Source of the DNA: Clostridiales bacterium
GTDB taxonomy: Bacteria; Bacillota; Clostridia; Saccharofermentanales; Saccharofermentanaceae
Length of the DNA: 64,000 bases
Reading direction: 5' to 3'
NCBI GenBank assembly: GCA_017428155.1
Contig: JAFRRJ010000062.1
Span: 1-64,000, forward strand
This document shows, piece after piece, positions 42,443 through 52,066 of the stretch. Each line of letters begins with the position of its first letter. Position 1 is the first letter of the stretch. Below the pieces are notes generated by a model that had not been told where the DNA came from, did no database searches, and saw nothing but the letters and a program-made list of their open reading frames with translations. A program made the position numbers and the translations under genes.

Positions 42443-44962
42443 ATGTTCAGAAGACGTCCCGAGTATTTTGCTGTAGCGGCTTTAGGCGGAGTTTTGGCTG
42501 TCGCCGCAACCATAATAACTGCGGTAAGCCTTGATACGGGGATTGCCGAACCTGACAGGAGATCTTTAAAGGCTGCTGATGATATAGTTGTGCGCGCAGG
42601 AGCGCTTACTTCAAGCTCTGAAGACGAACTCAAGATCGCAAGATCACGTGTCGAGGACGGGCTTATATCCTGCGGTGATTATGTTATCTCCGTTATGACT
42701 TCACCTGAATATTTACTCAGGGGTGTAACAGATCAGGAGTTCGCATCCGATCTTTGCAATGTGATCTACGGCGAGCAGAGATCTGATGAGATAGGATACA
42801 TCCTTGAAGATCTTAAAGATCACTCGAGAATGTCAGCTATAGACAGGGCTATATCTTCTGAAGACAAAGATCTTTCCGCATCCGGAAAGATCACGGGCAA
42901 GGGCTCTGTGATATCTAATGTCAGTCTTTCTTCAGCCATCGATTCACCCGGCCAGTATACTGTCGGAATAAGAGAAGCGACGGGCTCTTATACTGCTACA
43001 GGTGATGAAGTAAGAACGGACTTCTTTGTTGACGGCTCGCTTTATTACGGATATCTGAAATTCAACGATCAGGCAGGCTCTGATTACCGTGAATTTGTTC
43101 TCTCGTGGGATACGGCAGACTGTCTTCCCGGACGCCATGAGGTCTATGCGCTGCTTAGAAGCTCTGACGGCAGAGGCACGGTAATCTCGGGAGGAGAGAT
43201 CATGATACCCGAGAAGACCAGCATAACTCCGGGCGGAGTTTTTCAGGGCTGTCTTCCTTCAGGTGAGGATACTTCCTGGTACATGATCGATTGCGGTGAA
43301 GAGAATTGTTATATCGATTTTGCCGGTCTTTCTGACGACATAAGAGTATCACTCTATGATCTCAAGGGAGATGTTGTAGGAACTAATGAGAACCCCGGCA
43401 TTCCCTATATCCTTATCAGAGGCAGGAAACAGGATACAAAAGCCGTGGCTGACGAGACCGGAATAAGCGGTGTATCGAACTGCTATTACGTCTGCGTAAG
43501 CCGCACAGGTTCCGGAATCGATACGGATAAAGATATTGATTACACGATGATACAGACCAGGGACTGTGCTTATTTTGACGGTCAGTATATGGCTGTAACA
43601 GGCGAAAGCGGAGATAAGGTAAAGCTTACCGACAGTTACGGCAATACCTATGAAGTCGAGAAAAAGAAGGCGGGAATAATTCCCGTCAACGGTGCTTTAT
43701 CAGGTTTTTATATGGCAGATTCGGCAACATCAGAGAGCATAAACATCTATCCTGATTTTGATTTCCTGAGCCGTGATTATGCTTATTTTTCAGACGGATC
43801 TAAAAGTATTGCCTTAAGATGCACATCGCTTGAAGGTTTTTCCTCCGAGATAACGATCAAGGCGGATTCGAACGGAAGTGCGGTCTATCTTGATCAGGGT
43901 CAGATATTTGATCTTCCTCAGGGCGAGACTGTCATCACATGCACCGTTACGAGTTTTGACGGATATTCCGATTCATACAGATTTTATCTTCTTAACGGCG
44001 ATGACAACGGTACTTTCAATGAGAATACGCTTTCCAAATTCCCGAAGAGTTATTACAGCGGATTGTGGCTGGTCCACAGTCTCAAGCCTGAATACATCTT
44101 TACTCCGTACTATACGAATCTTTCATTCGAGAATGCGCTTGCCGCTGAAGACAGCAAGGGCAGAAGCCTTATACAGAATTCATCTAATCCTTCGTGGGTT
44201 AAGCCTAACAGCAAGGTCTATGACAAGCCCGACTGGATGGCTTGCAAGACTGAAGTTGTAAGCTATTACCTCGACCCGAGGAATTTCTTTACTCCGCAGA
44301 AGATCTTCGCATTCGAGATGCTCGGATTTGACCCCAATGTTCATACTGTTGACGGCGTAAGGGAGATCATTAGAGGATCGTTCATGGATGGTTCTTCTGA
44401 TTACGATTACGCGAAGATAATCTATGAGGCCGGAGAGAACGCGGGAGTATCTCCTTATTTCCTTGCAAGCAGGATAATCCAGGAGATGGGTTATTCAGGT
44501 GAATCCGCTCTGTCGAGGGGAGACCTGACAGGTTATGAAGGATACTATAACTATTACAATATCGGTGCCTATGCGACGACCGAACCCGGCGGAGCGGTTA
44601 TCAACGGTGCAAAATATGCACAGTGGGGCAGAGACTGGGAAGGACAGGAGATAACCGAGACAGAGGCATCATTCCTTCTTCCGTGGACATCTGTCGAGAA
44701 GGCCATAAAGGGCGGAGCACTTTGGATCGCATCAGGATATATAGACAAAGGTCAGAACACACTTTATTTCCAGAAGTTTGATGTGCTTGATGACGGTACC
44801 GAGAAGTATAATCACCAGTATGCACAGAATATCCAAATGGCGTATTCTGAAGGTATGAGATATTACAGAAGTTATGATTCGATCGGAATGACGGATTCGG
44901 GATTCGAATTTATCATTCCGGTATATGAGAATATGCCGGCAACATACGGGAGTCTGCCTTAA
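42443..44962 (+). CDS. Exported protein with C-terminal beta-N-acetylglucosaminidase domain
   Basis: 839 residues. An N-terminal hydrophobic segment (about residues 10-32) serves as signal or anchor. The middle 550 residues hold several beta domains I cannot name. The last 230 residues (AGVSPYFLASRIIQEMGYSG, NYYNIGAYATTEPG, EKAIKGGALWIASGYIDKGQ) match the GH73/LytD glucosaminidase family, with the Glu of QEMG in the catalytic position. It would cut GlcNAc-MurNAc bonds in peptidoglycan during growth or separation. It is coupled to the next gene by TAATG. The beta region may bind wall polymers. Confidence 0.8.
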   Translation: MFRRRPEYFAVAALGGVLAVAATIITAVSLDTGIAEPDRRSLKAADDIVVRAGALTSSSEDELKIARSRVEDGLISCGDYVISVMTSPEYLLRGVTDQEFASDLCNVIYGEQRSDEIGYILEDLKDHSRMSAIDRAISSEDKDLSASGKITGKGSVISNVSLSSAIDSPGQYTVGIREATGSYTATGDEVRTDFFVDGSLYYGYLKFNDQAGSDYREFVLSWDTADCLPGRHEVYALLRSSDGRGTVISGGEIMIPEKTSITPGGVFQGCLPSGEDTSWYMIDCGEENCYIDFAGLSDDIRVSLYDLKGDVVGTNENPGIPYILIRGRKQDTKAVADETGISGVSNCYYVCVSRTGSGIDTDKDIDYTMIQTRDCAYFDGQYMAVTGESGDKVKLTDSYGNTYEVEKKKAGIIPVNGALSGFYMADSATSESINIYPDFDFLSRDYAYFSDGSKSIALRCTSLEGFSSEITIKADSNGSAVYLDQGQIFDLPQGETVITCTVTSFDGYSDSYRFYLLNGDDNGTFNENTLSKFPKSYYSGLWLVHSLKPEYIFTPYYTNLSFENALAAEDSKGRSLIQNSSNPSWVKPNSKVYDKPDWMACKTEVVSYYLDPRNFFTPQKIFAFEMLGFDPNVHTVDGVREIIRGSFMDGSSDYDYAKIIYEAGENAGVSPYFLASRIIQEMGYSGESALSRGDLTGYEGYYNYYNIGAYATTEPGGAVINGAKYAQWGRDWEGQEITETEASFLLPWTSVEKAIKGGALWIASGYIDKGQNTLYFQKFDVLDDGTEKYNHQYAQNIQMAYSEGMRYYRSYDSIGMTDSGFEFIIPVYENMPATYGSLP

Positions 44963-46443
44963 TGAGAAAAACGGTTTGCAAAAAGATAATGAAAGCAACT
45001 GCAAAGATCAGCTCTGCGTTCTTTGCTTTTGTTATTGCTGCAACCGTATGCCTTGCAAATCTTAATCAGACAGATGTTAAAGCTGACGGGGAAGTGACTG
45101 TCTCTGCAGTGACACAAAAGACAAATATCGGTCCGGGAGACATCATGAAAATCGATATCGTTGCAAACAAGATGCCCGGCATTACAGAGTTTGGTCCGAT
45201 CGTCTTCAACTACGATTCCGATAAAGCTGAATTTGTATCTTTCGATCAGGGAAAGGATCTTACCAATTTTGTCTTTACAGAGACACAGACTCCGGGTTCT
45301 TTATCCGTAAGCGGTATTGACCAGATGGTAAGCATAGGTTCTGACGGAAGCGGCGAAGATATACTGGCTGCTTCATTCTCGTCTTTGGATTCAGTAGTGC
45401 TCTTTACTGTTGCACTGAGAATGTTTCCCGGAAGTTCAGGCGATATCAATTGCTGGATCAGCGATACCGGTACATTTACTGCAGTATCCGACAGTGTCCC
45501 TTCGAAGATCGGAAGCGGCATCACATTGCCTATCACAAGATCCGGATTATCCGGTGATGCGACCATCGCTTCGCTTAAGATCAGAGGCACTACGATAACA
45601 CCGGAATTTAATCCCAATATCACTGAATACAGCTGCTCGGTCGAACGTTCCGTTACCGAAGTCCAGGTAAGTGTTACGGCAAGCAATCTCTGGGCCGCTA
45701 TTATCATCAACGGCAACCAATATCTTAATATGGGTGATAATGTCGTCAGCATCGATGTCACCGCTCAAGACGGCGTTAACCGTATGCATTACACTATCCA
45801 TGTAATTCGAAGAGAAAGCAATATACCTGACGATGCTTCAATGGTCGATAAGGACGGCAACACATACACGTTCCTTGATACCCCTGAGGATGCAATGATC
45901 CCTGCAGGTTTTACGCAGACGACAAGATACATAAACGGATACAGCGTTCCGGCTTATGTTAAAGACGGCGTTACGAGTGTCCTGCTCTATCTGTTTGACG
46001 GCACTAAGTCACCCGGATTCTATTTCTACAATGCAGCCGAGAAAACAGTCTTAAGATACGAGGAAGATAATACGATCATTGAATCTTCAAGGATACTTAA
46101 GATGACAGATGTTCCTTCCGATGTAATTATCCCGGATGAATTCAGACCTGCAAAATACAATACGGGTTCTGTTATCTTATCGGGTTATACCAATAAGGAT
46201 GGTGACTTTATCTGCTATCTCGAAGATGAGAACGGCTCAAAGGAATTCTATTATGTCGACAAGACGGACAATTCCCTCAGTGTATACAGATTTGCGGATA
46301 AAAAAGCGGAATTATTATATTCATATCTGTTTGACGTTTTCCTTGTAATTGCTATTATTGAGGCGGTCATTATCACAATTACTACATATATCGTAAAAAG
46401 GATGGTCTCCGAGAGAACGAATCCGAGACCTAAAAGGGTTTAA
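44962..46443 (+). CDS. Exported cohesin-like/cadherin-like beta-sandwich protein with C-terminal membrane anchor
   Basis: 493 residues. A signal peptide (about residues 1-37, ISSAFFAFVIAATVCLANL) is followed by a cohesin-like domain (residues 45-190: PGDIMKIDIVANKMPGITEF, FTVALRMFPGSSG) and a cadherin-like beta-sandwich repeat (residues 195-285: IASLKIRGTTITPEFNPNIT to YTIHVIR). A membrane segment lies at about 450-475. There is no sign of a dockerin in the window, so the cohesin-like fold may simply be structural. It is coupled to the glucosaminidase upstream and may position it at the cell surface. Confidence 0.75.
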   Translation: MRKTVCKKIMKATAKISSAFFAFVIAATVCLANLNQTDVKADGEVTVSAVTQKTNIGPGDIMKIDIVANKMPGITEFGPIVFNYDSDKAEFVSFDQGKDLTNFVFTETQTPGSLSVSGIDQMVSIGSDGSGEDILAASFSSLDSVVLFTVALRMFPGSSGDINCWISDTGTFTAVSDSVPSKIGSGITLPITRSGLSGDATIASLKIRGTTITPEFNPNITEYSCSVERSVTEVQVSVTASNLWAAIIINGNQYLNMGDNVVSIDVTAQDGVNRMHYTIHVIRRESNIPDDASMVDKDGNTYTFLDTPEDAMIPAGFTQTTRYINGYSVPAYVKDGVTSVLLYLFDGTKSPGFYFYNAAEKTVLRYEEDNTIIESSRILKMTDVPSDVIIPDEFRPAKYNTGSVILSGYTNKDGDFICYLEDENGSKEFYYVDKTDNSLSVYRFADKKAELLYSYLFDVFLVIAIIEAVIITITTYIVKRMVSERTNPRPKRV

Positions 46444-46452
46444 AGGAAAGAT

Positions 46453-47064
46453 ATGGGTTTAATCAAGAAGATAGTATTCGGTGATCCGAGCTTTACCGAG
46501 AGTCAGGAGAAGAAGCGCAAGCTGTTCATGTATCTTGTAAGCGGCGGTCTTACCACATTGACGAATTTTGTTTGTTATGCACTTTTAGATCTTCTGGTAA
46601 AAGCTGACATGATGGTCTCGGTCTTCGGATTTGAATTCTCTTTGAAGGTTGCAGTTAAGCAGGTCGTAAGCTGGATCGCGGCGGTAATTGTCGCATATTT
46701 CCTTAACAGGATCACAGTATTCAGGTCAAAGGGCAATGTCGTAAGAGAGCTTCTGTCATTTACAAGCGCCAGGATAGTATCATTCCTGGTCCTTGAACTC
46801 GGATTATTGTATCTGATGCTGTGGATATGCGAACTGATCACCAAAGTGCCATATACGACACCTATGACATATATAAACATTCTTATGTGGAGCATTCCGT
46901 TCACCTATGAATACATGATAAAGCTCATAAACGCGGTATTTGTAGTCATTGCCAACTATGTCCTGAGCAAGCTCATGGTATTCAGGAAGCAGGATATGCT
47001 GGATTATAAAGCAGCGGAAGATAATAAAGACGCTTCCCCGGAGGAAATAAAAGAAAATGCCTGA
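46453..47064 (+). CDS. GtrA-like membrane protein
   Basis: 203 residues with four membrane segments. VSGGLTTLTNFVCYALLDLL, the Asn-rich AYFLNRITVFRSKG and NYVLSKLMVFRKQ at the end are GtrA family signatures. GtrA proteins help move undecaprenyl-linked sugars or modify wall polymers. It overlaps folC by 8 nt (ATGCCTGA). Position in an envelope operon fits a glycosylation role. Confidence 0.85.
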   Translation: MGLIKKIVFGDPSFTESQEKKRKLFMYLVSGGLTTLTNFVCYALLDLLVKADMMVSVFGFEFSLKVAVKQVVSWIAAVIVAYFLNRITVFRSKGNVVRELLSFTSARIVSFLVLELGLLYLMLWICELITKVPYTTPMTYINILMWSIPFTYEYMIKLINAVFVVIANYVLSKLMVFRKQDMLDYKAAEDNKDASPEEIKENA

Positions 47065-48448
47065 TAATTTAGTTCCGGAAGTTCTTAAAGGTGCTTTGCA
47101 ATTCGGTATCAAGCCCGGCCTTGAAAGGATCTCTGAACTGATGAGGCTCACAGGCGATCCCCAGGACAGATTCAAGTCTGTTCATATCGCAGGCACCAAC
47201 GGCAAAGGTTCGGTAGCAGCATATATCTCCTCAGTGATGGCAGCTTCGGGCAAGAAGGTCGGTGTCTTTACTTCTCCTTATCTTGAGCGTTTCTCCGAGC
47301 GGATCAGGATAATTGACGGTGCGGATGGATTATATAAGCTTGTAAATGATGACAGTTACGGAGAGATATCAAATGAGGATCTCGTCAGATATTCTGATAT
47401 TGTAAAGAATGCAAAAGACACCATGATGAAGGAAGGCTCTTTTGACGAGCCTACTGAATTTGAACTGATCACGGCGATCTGCTTCCTCTATTTTGCAGAC
47501 ATGAAAGTCGATATAGCAGTGCTTGAGACAGGTCTCGGGGGCAGGCTCGATTCGACAAATATCATAAGCAATCCCCTTGTAACCGTTATCACGGCTCTGG
47601 GGCTGGATCACTGCGGTGTATTAGGCAATACGATAACGGAGATCGCAGGCGAGAAGGCCGGCATTTTCAAAGAGGGAACACCCGGTGTCTGCTATGATCC
47701 CGATCTTATGCTCATACCTGACAACATGAAGAGTGAAGCAAGGGACGCTTTGCTTTCCAAAGCGCGCGAAAAGAATATTGATATCTTATTTGCCGGAAGC
47801 AGATCAGCTTCTGACAGTGCAAAGTTTACTTCTGACGGCAGAATGGAATTTACTTACGGCGGCACAGTGTATAACACCGCTTTGAACGGAAAGCATCAGG
47901 TCGGCAATGCGATCTGCGCGATTGAAGCCTGCAAAAAGTGCGGAATCCCCGGGAATGTGATCAGGGAAGGAATATCTCTTGCAAGATGGAAGTGCAGGGC
48001 TGAGATACTCAGCATATATCCTACGGTGATCATAGACGGCGGGCACAATCCCCAGGGCGCTGTAAGCCTCGGCTACACACTTAATGAGATGCTCGGGGGC
48101 AGATTGAGAGGCAAACCTGTAAGACTTCTTATCGGAGTCATGAAAGATAAGGATGTTTGGGGTATCCTTGAAGCCTACAGATCCTGCGGTATCAATGTAG
48201 CGGCTGCTGTTGCGGTAACACCTGACAACCCGAGAAGTGAGAGCGCTGATGTTCTCGCACAGAAAATTAAATATGTGTATAATATCAGCGACGATTTGGC
48301 GGTAGTGCCTGATGCAGTGGAAGGTACCCGGCTTGCATATCAGAAATGCGGCAGGGACGACATGATTCTTCTTGCGACAGGATCGCTATATCTCGCAGGC
48401 CAGATAAGGTCTACGCTGAAAGGATTGATCGAATGCACGACTATTTAA
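47057..48448 (+). CDS. folC: Folylpolyglutamate synthase / dihydrofolate synthase
   Basis: 463 residues. FolC adds glutamates to folates (and may join dihydropteroate to glutamate). VHIAGTNGKGSVAAYIS is the ATP loop; TSPYLERFSERIRI, VLETGLGGRLDSTN, and IDGGHNPQGAVSL are family motifs. It begins inside the end of the GtrA gene and its own last codons overlap the next gene by 16 nt. Confidence 0.94.
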   Translation: MPDNLVPEVLKGALQFGIKPGLERISELMRLTGDPQDRFKSVHIAGTNGKGSVAAYISSVMAASGKKVGVFTSPYLERFSERIRIIDGADGLYKLVNDDSYGEISNEDLVRYSDIVKNAKDTMMKEGSFDEPTEFELITAICFLYFADMKVDIAVLETGLGGRLDSTNIISNPLVTVITALGLDHCGVLGNTITEIAGEKAGIFKEGTPGVCYDPDLMLIPDNMKSEARDALLSKAREKNIDILFAGSRSASDSAKFTSDGRMEFTYGGTVYNTALNGKHQVGNAICAIEACKKCGIPGNVIREGISLARWKCRAEILSIYPTVIIDGGHNPQGAVSLGYTLNEMLGGRLRGKPVRLLIGVMKDKDVWGILEAYRSCGINVAAAVAVTPDNPRSESADVLAQKIKYVYNISDDLAVVPDAVEGTRLAYQKCGRDDMILLATGSLYLAGQIRSTLKGLIECTTI

Positions 48449-49419
48449 GCTTATGTATGATGATACAGCCGATAAATGAGTCGAGTCTCATTCTTTTCGA
48501 CGTGAGCAATGAAGAGAAAGCACGTATTGTCCGCCAGTACAACAGAGCATTACAGAACAGTCAGGGCGACGGCACTGACGTTGCACAGATATTCTTAAAG
48601 CCCCTGATCTCCCAGTATCAGAAGTGGGGAGATCCGGCATTGATCTTCGGACTTTGCCTTGCAAGGGAAGGGCAGTTCAAAAGAGCAGAGGGAAGTCTTG
48701 TTTTCGCGATCCAGGGAGTGCTCGGTACAGAGCAGTATCTGACCATTGCCCAGGAGGCATTAAGAATGGTCAGGGAGGACATAAAGAACCCTCCGGCTGA
48801 CATACCGCCTGCAGATATCGCGGGCAAGCTCAAAAATGCACAAATGGCATCAGGCTCATCTCCTGCGGCAAGAGCAAACTTCCAGGCACCTATCCTTACA
48901 AAGGCGCAGAAGACCTCGGAACCGCCTCAAATGGCTTCTTCCAAGGAGAGAAGAGACATCATGATGCGCTCCGGCGGAGTTGCCGATGAGCTCCCTGATG
49001 ATTCAATAGATATTGAGGATATAAAATCTCCAAGAGAGAGAATGAGAAGTTTAGTTGCTGCAGGCGTCGTAATTCTGTCATTGTTACTAGTGACGCTTCT
49101 CATCATATTTGGTATTATTCCTCTGGTAAAACAGATCGAGACCGGGGCTGACGCCGTAGACAGGCTTGAATATCTGTACGGAGAGTTCAAAAAGAATAAG
49201 TACGATCCTGAGGTTTCAGCTATCATAAGTGCTTACGAATCAAGCTACGGTACGGTCTTCTCACAATCGCCGTCGGATCTTACGACTCTGCCTGAGACTG
49301 AGTCCGAGACGACTTCTGAGACGACAACCGCCGCAACTGAGCTGTCGGCAATACTTGCCGAGACGACAACTTCAGAAGAGACAACGACTTCCGGAGAGAC
49401 GGCGCAAGGAGAAGATTAA
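48433..49419 (+). CDS. Single-pass membrane protein with Thr/Glu-rich outer tail, unknown function
   Basis: 328 residues. A cytoplasmic part of about 200 residues contains a TPR-like pair of helices (DPALIFGLCLAREGQFKRAE) and a Pro/Ala-rich linker. One membrane segment (LVAAGVVILSLLLVTLLIIFG) is followed by a short helical stretch and a Thr/Glu/Ser tail of about 60 residues, low-complexity and probably crossing the wall. ATG 48433 has AAAGGA upstream; it overlaps folC by 16 nt. The stop shares a base with thrC (TAATG). I do not recognise the family. Confidence 0.6.
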   Translation: MHDYLSLCMMIQPINESSLILFDVSNEEKARIVRQYNRALQNSQGDGTDVAQIFLKPLISQYQKWGDPALIFGLCLAREGQFKRAEGSLVFAIQGVLGTEQYLTIAQEALRMVREDIKNPPADIPPADIAGKLKNAQMASGSSPAARANFQAPILTKAQKTSEPPQMASSKERRDIMMRSGGVADELPDDSIDIEDIKSPRERMRSLVAAGVVILSLLLVTLLIIFGIIPLVKQIETGADAVDRLEYLYGEFKKNKYDPEVSAIISAYESSYGTVFSQSPSDLTTLPETESETTSETTTAATELSAILAETTTSEETTTSGETAQGED

Positions 49420-50924
49420 TGAACTATATAAGCACAAGAGGATATGAAGGAAAGTTTTCTTCCAGCGAAGCGATCATAAGAGGAATCGCTCCTGACGGAG
49501 GACTCTTCGTTCCCGAGTCGGTTCCGCAGCTTACAAAAGAAGATCTCGAAGCAATGCAGACGATGGAATTCTATCAGCTGTCTGCATTTGTTTTATCTAA
49601 ATTCCTTACAGACTTTACAGAGGAAGAACTCCTCGAATATACAAGACAGGCTTATTCCGAGGAGAAGTGGGGAGTAAACCCCATTCCCCTCGTTCAGATG
49701 AATGAATATAACGACAGGGAATATATCTTAGAGCTCTGGCACGGACCTACATGCGCATTTAAGGATGTCGCGCTCCAGCTCCTGCCCCATCTCATGACTG
49801 CCGCAGCAAAGAAGACAGGCATCAACAAGAAGATCTGCATCCTTACTGCAACATCAGGTGATACGGGCAAGGCTGCACTTGAGGGCTTCAAGGATCTTCC
49901 CGGCACGGAGATCATCGTATTCTATCCCACAGGCGGCGTTTCTGAGGCACAGAAACTCCAGATGACGACGACAGGCGGATCCAATACACATGTCATCGCG
50001 GTCAACGGCTGCTTTGACGATGCCCAGACTGGCGTTAAGAGGATCTTCGGAGATATGGAGTTTGCCATAACTCTCGATGAGCATGACATAATGCTCTCTT
50101 CGGCTAACTCCATCAACTGGGGAAGACTTGCTCCGCAGATCGCATATTATGTATATTCCTATGTTGAACTCGTAAGAAAGGGAAAGATCGATCTTACGGA
50201 ATCATTCAACATAGTTGTTCCTACAGGTAACTTCGGAAACATCCTTGCAGCGTGGTTTGCAAAGCAGATGGGCATTCCGGTACATAAGCTCATCTGTGCT
50301 TCCAACCGCAACAAGGTATTGTGCGACTTCTTCTCAAGCGGCACATACGACCGCAACAGGGAGTTCTTCAAGACGACATCGCCTTCGATGGATATCCTTA
50401 TCTCTTCCAATCTCGAGAGACTTCTTTATGAGATCGCAGGAAAAGATCCGCAGAGGGTAACCGACTGGATGAGGCAGCTTAGCGATAACGGCAAGTACAG
50501 TGTCGACAAGGATACATTAAAGGCTTTGCAGAAGCTCTTTGTCGGAGGATTTGCCGATGAGACCGGTGTATCGAAGACCATCCTTGAGGTTTACGACCGC
50601 ACGGATCACGTTATCGATCCTCATACTGCCGTAGGATTCAATATCTACGGAAGATATCACACAAGATCAGGTGATGAGAGCAAGACGGTATTTGCTTCAA
50701 CGGCATCTCCGTTCAAGTTCGCACCTGCCGTAATGGATTCATTAAGGGGAGCCGGCTATTCGGACGGAAAGTCCATACCGGATATCATTGCCGAACTTGC
50801 TGAGGAAAGCGGGCTTACTATCCCGCAGTCCATTGCCGAACTGCCGTCTCTTGAGGTAAGGCATAAGGACGTTATCGAGAAGGAACAGATGGAAAGCAAA
50901 GTGCGCGAGATTCTTCTCGGTTAG
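49419..50924 (+). CDS. thrC: Threonine synthase
   Basis: 501 residues. ThrC converts O-phospho-homoserine to threonine with PLP. It starts MNYISTRGYEGKFSS; GPTCAFKDVALQLLP carries the PLP lysine; LTATSGDTGKAALEGF and VPTGNFGNILAAW are family motifs. It is the long-form (class II, E. coli/yeast-like) enzyme. It is coupled by TAATG to the membrane protein before it and ends at a strong terminator, so no other threonine genes are linked to it here. Confidence 0.95.
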   Translation: MNYISTRGYEGKFSSSEAIIRGIAPDGGLFVPESVPQLTKEDLEAMQTMEFYQLSAFVLSKFLTDFTEEELLEYTRQAYSEEKWGVNPIPLVQMNEYNDREYILELWHGPTCAFKDVALQLLPHLMTAAAKKTGINKKICILTATSGDTGKAALEGFKDLPGTEIIVFYPTGGVSEAQKLQMTTTGGSNTHVIAVNGCFDDAQTGVKRIFGDMEFAITLDEHDIMLSSANSINWGRLAPQIAYYVYSYVELVRKGKIDLTESFNIVVPTGNFGNILAAWFAKQMGIPVHKLICASNRNKVLCDFFSSGTYDRNREFFKTTSPSMDILISSNLERLLYEIAGKDPQRVTDWMRQLSDNGKYSVDKDTLKALQKLFVGGFADETGVSKTILEVYDRTDHVIDPHTAVGFNIYGRYHTRSGDESKTVFASTASPFKFAPAVMDSLRGAGYSDGKSIPDIIAELAEESGLTIPQSIAELPSLEVRHKDVIEKEQMESKVREILLG

Positions 50925-50934
50925 ATTGCATTCT

Positions 50935-50966
50935 AAGGCTTTTTCTTCAACGAAAAAGCCTTTTTT
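50935..50966 (+). terminator. Terminator between thrC and carA
   Basis: An 11-bp stem (AAGGCTTTTTC with GAAAAAGCCTT, loop TTCAAC) followed by TTTT. It ends only 20 bp before the carA start, leaving little room for a separate carA promoter. Confidence 0.85.
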
Positions 50967-50985
50967 ATAAAAGGGGGTTATATAT

Positions 50986-52065
50986 ATGAAACGTTATCTT
51001 GTATTAGAGAACGGCAACATCTACGAAGGAGAGGCGATGGGCGCAGAAGGCAGCGTCATTTCCGAGATCGTATTTACGACCGCAATGACAGCTTACCTTG
51101 AGACCCTTACCGATCCGAGCTATAAAGGTCAGGCAGTCGTGCAAACCTTCCCCCTGATAGGCAACTACGGAATAATCACACCCGACATGGAAGGACCCAA
51201 GGTCAATGTGTCCGGCTATATCGTAAGAGAAGCATGTGAGCTTCCTTCAAACTTCAGATGTGAGACAGATCTGGACACTTTCCTTAAGCAGCAGAACATT
51301 CCGGGCATCAAGGGAATAGATACAAGAGCACTCACGAAGTGCTTAAGAGAGTCCGGCACCATGAACGGCGCTATCTGCTCAAGCCCTGACGAATTCTCAA
51401 TAGACGAGATCAAAGCATACAGGATCAAAGACCCCGTAGAAGAGGTCACGACAGAGACAGAACAGGTCATAAAGGCTGAAGGCGAGACGGTCTACAGGGT
51501 CGCTATGTTCGACTTCGGCATCAAGCGCAACATTATCCGCGAGCTCTCGAAAAGAGGAGCCGAAGTATATCTTCTCCCCGCAGATACGACGGCGCAGAGA
51601 GTAAAGGAGATAGATCCTGACGGAATCTTCCTGTCCAACGGTCCGGGAGACCCTGAAGACAACGTAAAAGCGATTGAGACCATGAAGGAAATAAAGGACT
51701 GGGGCACACCCGTCATGGGCATCTGCTTAGGCCACCAGATCCTGGCTCTTGCTCACGGCTTTAAGACTTCAAAGCTTAAATACGGCCACAGGGGAGCTAA
51801 CCATCCGGTCAGGGATCTTGATACGGGAAGAGTCTACATCTCTTCACAGAACCACGGCTATCAGGTCGTAAGTTCCTCCGTGGATCCGAAGATCGCAAAA
51901 GAATACTTCGTCAACGTTAACGACGGAACGAATGAAGGTATCGAATACATGAATAAGCCCTGCTTCTCGGTGCAGTTCCACCCCGAGGCATGCGGAGGAC
52001 CTAAGGATACGGAATTCCTTTTCGACAGGTTCATAAAGATGATGGATGACAGGAGGAACAGTTAA
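50986..52065 (+). CDS. carA: Carbamoyl-phosphate synthase small subunit
   Basis: 359 residues. CarA releases ammonia from glutamine for CarB. The N-terminal domain has TAMTAYLETLTDPSYKGQ; the class I amidotransferase triad is Cys in MGICLGHQIL, and His and Glu in QFHPEACGGP; LSNGPGDPEDN is the oxyanion region. AAGGGGG precedes ATG 50986. It is followed one base after its stop by carB, so both subunits come from one transcript. No PyrR-type or arginine-type leader is visible. Confidence 0.96.
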   Translation: MKRYLVLENGNIYEGEAMGAEGSVISEIVFTTAMTAYLETLTDPSYKGQAVVQTFPLIGNYGIITPDMEGPKVNVSGYIVREACELPSNFRCETDLDTFLKQQNIPGIKGIDTRALTKCLRESGTMNGAICSSPDEFSIDEIKAYRIKDPVEEVTTETEQVIKAEGETVYRVAMFDFGIKRNIIRELSKRGAEVYLLPADTTAQRVKEIDPDGIFLSNGPGDPEDNVKAIETMKEIKDWGTPVMGICLGHQILALAHGFKTSKLKYGHRGANHPVRDLDTGRVYISSQNHGYQVVSSSVDPKIAKEYFVNVNDGTNEGIEYMNKPCFSVQFHPEACGGPKDTEFLFDRFIKMMDDRRNS

Positions 52066-52066
52066 T

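Noticed and set aside
44962-46443. Cellulosome scaffoldin
   Set aside because: Only one cohesin-like domain is present, no dockerin or cellulose-binding domain is seen, and the neighbours are wall enzymes.
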